From: Paludibacteraceae bacterium
GTDB lineage: Bacteria; Bacteroidota; Bacteroidia; Bacteroidales; Paludibacteraceae
Reading direction: 5' to 3'
DNA length: 34,750 nt
NCBI GenBank assembly: GCA_017478725.1
Contig: JAFVDD010000037.1
Location: 1-34,750 of the forward strand
The notes below the pieces were generated by a model that was given only the letters and a program-made list of their open reading frames with translations, had not been told where the DNA came from and did no database searches. This document shows positions 31,617-34,750 of the stretch, in pieces. The first letter of the stretch is position 1. Every line of letters starts with the position of its first letter. A program made the position numbers and the translations under genes.

Positions 31617-33968
31617 ATGAATAAAATCATTTCCAAGCGATTTTTCTCACCCAATGTAGCGGAGCTGATAGTCGAGGCTCCGCTCATTGCGCGTAGCCGC
31701 CGTGCCGGACATTTCGTCATCATCCGAGTGGACGGCCGTTCCGAACGTGTGCCCCTCACTATCGCCGGTGCCGACAAAGAGAAGGGCACCATCACATTAG
31801 TGGTACAACAGATAGGTGTCTCCACCCACAAACTGCTTGCGCTTAATCCCGGCGATTTCATCCACGATGTAGTGGGTCCGCTGGGCAAAGCCACACGTAT
31901 CGAAAACTACGGCACAGTCGTCTGCGCCTGCGGAGGCGTAGGTGCTGCGCCTATGCTGCCTATCGCCGAAGCCTTGAAGAAAGCCGGCAACCGCGTCATC
32001 ACGGTGCTGGCGGCGCGTAACAAAGACCTGATTATCCTCAAGGACGAACTTGCCCGGTGGTCAGACGAACTGATGGTCATGACCGACGACGGATCGATGG
32101 GCAAGCAGGGCGTAGTCACCGTCGGCGTGGAGGAAGTGATCAACCGCGAGCACGTGGACAAATGTATCACCATCGGTCCGGCTATCATGATGAAGTTCGT
32201 CGCGCTGACCACCGCCAAATACAATATCCCTACCGAGGCATCCCTCAACACCATCATGGTGGACGGCACAGGCATGTGCGGCGCCTGCCGCGTGACAGTG
32301 GAAGGCAAAACCCGCTTCGTCTGTGTCGATGGACCCGAGTTTGATGCGCACGGCGTGGACTGGGACGAGATGCTCAGCCGCATGAAATCCTACAAAACAG
32401 AGGAGACAGAGGCCCTGCAGCAATACCAAATCAGACTAGCGAGACAGAATCGAGAGAGTATCGAATCGGAAGAGTGTCGGGATAAAACCGAGATCAATTC
32501 AGATGCAAACATAGCTCTCACACCGGAGCCTTTCACAGGCACTGCGAAAGACCGTGTGGCTATCCCGCGTGTCGAAATGCCCGAACTGCGTCCCGAAGTG
32601 CGCGTCAAATCGTTGCATGAAGAGGTGAACCAAGGCCTCACCTTTGAGCAAGCCGTTACCGAATCCCACCGCTGCCTCAGCTGCAAAAACCCCACTTGCG
32701 TACAAGGCTGCCCGGTCAACATCAACATCCCGGGCTTCATCAAACAGTTGGAGCAAGGCGATATCCTCGGCGCCGCGGAGATTATCAAGCAGAGTTCGTC
32801 CCTGCCTGCCGTCTGCGGACGAGTATGCCCGCAGGAGAAACAGTGCGAATCGCAATGTATCCACCTCAAGATGAAGCACCAGCCTGTAGCCATCGGCTAC
32901 CTTGAGCGCTTTGTGGCGGATTATGCGAACAGTCTGTCAGCGAAGCGGTCTGTCAGTGAAACGGTCTGTCAGCAAAGCGGTCTGTCAGTGAAACGGTCTA
33001 AAATCGCAGTAGTCGGCTCCGGTCCTGCCGGACTTACTTTCTCCGGCGACATGGCCAAATACGGCTATGAGGTGCATGTGTTCGAAGCGCTGCACGAGAT
33101 AGGCGGCGTGCTCAAATACGGTATTCCCGAGTTCCGTCTGCCGAACGCTATCGTGGACAAAGAGATCGACGGTCTGCGTGCGTTGGGCGTACAGTTCCAT
33201 ACAGATACCATCATCGGCAAGACGATTACCGTCAAGCAGCTGGAGGAACAGGGCTTCAAGGGTATCTTTGTCGGTTCGGGTGCCGGTCTGCCGCGCTTCA
33301 TGAACATCCCCGGCGAGAACCTCAACGGCGTGCTCTCGTGCAATGAGTACCTCACGCGCGTCAATCTCATGGATGCCTCCAATCCGGCTACCGACACGCC
33401 GCTCCTTTACGGAAAGAACGTAGCCGTCATCGGCGGAGGCAATACAGCCATGGACGCCGTGCGTACCGCCAAACGACTGGGTGCTGAGCGGGCGATGATC
33501 GTCTATCGCCGCAGCGAGGAAGAGATGCCGGCGCGTGTAGAGGAAGTCAAGCATGCCAAACAGGAAGGTATTGAGTTCCTCACGCTCCATAATCCTATTG
33601 AATATCACGCGGACGCGAACGGGCGCGTGTGCGAGGCGGTGCTGCAGGTGATGGAGCTCGGCGAACCCGACGAATCAGGACGCCGCAGTCCGGTGCCCGT
33701 AGAGGGACAGACGATCACTATCCCCGTGGATCTCGTCATCGTAGCAGTCGGCGTGAGTCCCAACCCGTTGATTCCCTCCTCTGTGGAAGGACTGGAAATC
33801 AGCCGCAAAGGCACGATCGTCGTCAACGAGCGGATGCAGTCAGCCATCCCTACTCTCTTCGCCGGAGGTGACATCGTCCGCGGAGGCGCCACCGTCATTC
33901 TTGCCATGTCCGACGGTCGCAAAGCCGCCGCTGCCATGCACGCTACCCTTAATGGAACAGAGGAATAA
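31617..33968 (+). CDS. NfnAB-type fusion: ferredoxin-NADP reductase-like subunit plus glutamate synthase small-subunit-like subunit
   Basis: This 783-residue flavoprotein joins two subunits usually separate in clostridia. Residues 1 to about 250 are a DHOD-B/SudB-like FAD and NAD domain (CACGGVGAAPMLPIAEAL) ending in a [2Fe-2S] site (CGACR and later Cys, about 219-238). Residues about 353-414 hold two [4Fe-4S] sets (CLSCKNPTCVQGCP; CGRVCPQEKQCESQC), then GSGPAGLTFSGDMA starts the FAD/NADPH half with GGGNTAMDAVR. Such fusions are annotated as bifunctional glutamate synthase or electron-bifurcating transhydrogenase; which applies is not shown. A 16-bp repeat encodes residues about 439-460 in the linker. 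Confidence 0.9.
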   Translation: MNKIISKRFFSPNVAELIVEAPLIARSRRAGHFVIIRVDGRSERVPLTIAGADKEKGTITLVVQQIGVSTHKLLALNPGDFIHDVVGPLGKATRIENYGTVVCACGGVGAAPMLPIAEALKKAGNRVITVLAARNKDLIILKDELARWSDELMVMTDDGSMGKQGVVTVGVEEVINREHVDKCITIGPAIMMKFVALTTAKYNIPTEASLNTIMVDGTGMCGACRVTVEGKTRFVCVDGPEFDAHGVDWDEMLSRMKSYKTEETEALQQYQIRLARQNRESIESEECRDKTEINSDANIALTPEPFTGTAKDRVAIPRVEMPELRPEVRVKSLHEEVNQGLTFEQAVTESHRCLSCKNPTCVQGCPVNINIPGFIKQLEQGDILGAAEIIKQSSSLPAVCGRVCPQEKQCESQCIHLKMKHQPVAIGYLERFVADYANSLSAKRSVSETVCQQSGLSVKRSKIAVVGSGPAGLTFSGDMAKYGYEVHVFEALHEIGGVLKYGIPEFRLPNAIVDKEIDGLRALGVQFHTDTIIGKTITVKQLEEQGFKGIFVGSGAGLPRFMNIPGENLNGVLSCNEYLTRVNLMDASNPATDTPLLYGKNVAVIGGGNTAMDAVRTAKRLGAERAMIVYRRSEEEMPARVEEVKHAKQEGIEFLTLHNPIEYHADANGRVCEAVLQVMELGEPDESGRRSPVPVEGQTITIPVDLVIVAVGVSPNPLIPSSVEGLEISRKGTIVVNERMQSAIPTLFAGGDIVRGGATVILAMSDGRKAAAAMHATLNGTEE
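32932..32995. repeat. 16-bp repeat inside the NfnAB fusion linker
   Basis: Four 16-bp units: GTCTGTCAGCGAAGCG, GTCTGTCAGTGAAACG, GTCTGTCAGCAAAGCG and GTCTGTCAGTGAAACG. The second and fourth are identical. 64 bp is not a multiple of three, so the peptide is not perfectly periodic. It sits between the iron-sulfur region and the FAD-binding GSGPAG. Confidence 0.95.
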
Positions 33969-34019
33969 CTCTGCCTTTAGGGCTAAGAATAAAAGACTAC
34001 CCAAGATTATTATACAAAC

Positions 34020-34050
34020 AAAAGCGCCCGCCTAAAAGCGGACGCTTTTT
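34020..34050. terminator. Bidirectional terminator between the NfnAB fusion and manA
   Basis: AAAAGCG-C-CCGC and GCGG-A-CGCTTTT form an 11-bp stem with one C-A mismatch and a 6-nt loop. T5 follows on the plus strand, and the A-rich side serves the minus strand. It can end both convergent genes. Confidence 0.8.
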
Positions 34051-34074
34051 GTTGTTATGATGCTTGCAGGTATG

Positions 34075-34750
34075 CTACATCGTAGCCGTCAGGAAAGTGG
34101 CGTTGCCGAAGATGTAAAGCACGTTCTCGGACGCCGGCACAAGAAGTGTCTCGCCCTGCTTGACATGGATGCCGTTGATATGCGCTTCGCCCCAGAGACA
34201 AACGACCACTACAAAAGCGTCGGTATGCAGGTCTATCTCCGCCGCCACCTGCACCACTACCCTGTTCACCGTGAAATACGGGCAATGAATCAGTTCGGAG
34301 TTAGGCTTGGTGGAATCGTAACTGGTGCGGTACTCAGGCCACACCTGATAATCGATAGCTTCCTTGGCTTGCTCGATATGCAGTTCGCGCGGGTTGCCAT
34401 GCGCATCCTTGCGCCCGAAGTCATAGACGCGGTAGGTAATATCGCTTGTCTGCTGGATTTCCACGAGGAAATTACCGGCTCCGATGGCGTGCAACCGTCC
34501 GGCAGGCAGGAAATACAAATCCCCTTGGTGCGCTTCGTGCGTAGCAATCACATCCTGCATAGGCGAATGGCCGTTCACCGGCTCCGCCGTTGCCAGCCGT
34601 TCGTAGTCTTCGGGAGTGATGGATTGCTTGAGGCCGGAGTAGATTTTCGCACCCACATCAGCTTTGACGACATACCACATCTCCGTTTTGCCGGGGCACT
34701 TATGGCGTTTCTGCGCCAGTTTGTCATCGGGATGCACTTGCACAGAGAGG
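34075..34750 (-). CDS. manA: Mannose-6-phosphate isomerase, type I, 5' end beyond the window
   Basis: ManA interconverts mannose 6-phosphate and fructose 6-phosphate and is a zinc cupin. The visible part includes LSVQVHPDDKLA (zinc-ligand region), KTEMWYVVKAD, LYFLPAGRLHAIGAGNFLVEIQ (second zinc site) and a shortened C-terminal cupin. The frame stays open to the right edge, so the true start is outside; the Met at 34743 is internal. Stop is TAG at 34075-34077. The C-terminus looks short, as in the compact Bacteroidetes form. Confidence 0.93.
   Translation of the reverse strand, partial: LSVQVHPDDKLAQKRHKCPGKTEMWYVVKADVGAKIYSGLKQSITPEDYERLATAEPVNGHSPMQDVIATHEAHQGDLYFLPAGRLHAIGAGNFLVEIQQTSDITYRVYDFGRKDAHGNPRELHIEQAKEAIDYQVWPEYRTSYDSTKPNSELIHCPYFTVNRVVVQVAAEIDLHTDAFVVVVCLWGEAHINGIHVKQGETLLVPASENVLYIFGNATFLTATM

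Overview
The window looks like chromosomal DNA of a Bacteroidota bacterium, most likely order Bacteroidales. The left edge is the 5' end of a 16S rRNA gene with a Bacteroidales-like start. Nine promoter-like sites have the Bacteroidetes form TTTG/CTTG, then 20 bases, then TAnnTTTG. The gene content also fits: an OmpA/TPR lipoprotein, DUF4271 next to hemD, a bifunctional NfnAB-type fusion, paired short chromate transporters, and a U32 protein beginning IEIMAPVGS. I cannot name a genus.

Layout. (1) 1-402: rRNA operon start on the minus strand, with its leader and promoter. (2) 403-950: no gene seen, but an 11-bp degenerate tandem repeat. (3) 951-5731, plus strand: OmpA/TPR lipoprotein, a small membrane protein, mutL, and a metallophosphatase lipoprotein. 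(4) 5742-12779, plus strand: acpP, fabF, a small winged-helix protein, asd, a U32 protein, DUF4271, hemD, rnpA, yidD, trmD. (5) 24202 down to 12930, minus strand: a tightly packed run rsfS, ftsH, M16 peptidase, lpxB, thioredoxin, Na+(K+)/H+ antiporter, SDR epimerase, DEAD-box helicase, probably from one promoter and ending at a hairpin shared with the opposite strand. (6) 24218-26347, plus strand: uridine kinase and two half-size chromate transporters. (7) 28800 down to 26419, minus strand: a UvrD/PcrA helicase. (8) 28829-33968, plus strand: a lipoprotein, an SRPBCC protein, psd, deoC, and the NfnAB-type fusion. (9) 34075 to the right edge, minus strand: manA, missing its 5' end.

Most genes are housekeeping (fatty acid and phospholipid synthesis, lipid A, RNA processing, ribosome silencing, proteostasis, mismatch and excision repair). 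I found no CRISPR array, phage, insertion sequence or defence island.

The most unusual thing in the window is a set of short, degenerate tandem repeats with characteristic periods of 7, 8, 11, 16 and 33 bp. They fill many intergenic gaps, run over start and stop codons, sit in the rRNA leader, and appear as in-frame insertions or tails in at least five otherwise conserved proteins (Asd, U32, SDR epimerase, UvrD twice, NfnAB fusion). Several unrelated loci share the same unit family. A second lead is a promoter-plus-terminator unit of about 70 nt at 12867-12975, antisense to the end of the helicase gene, which may encode a small RNA.
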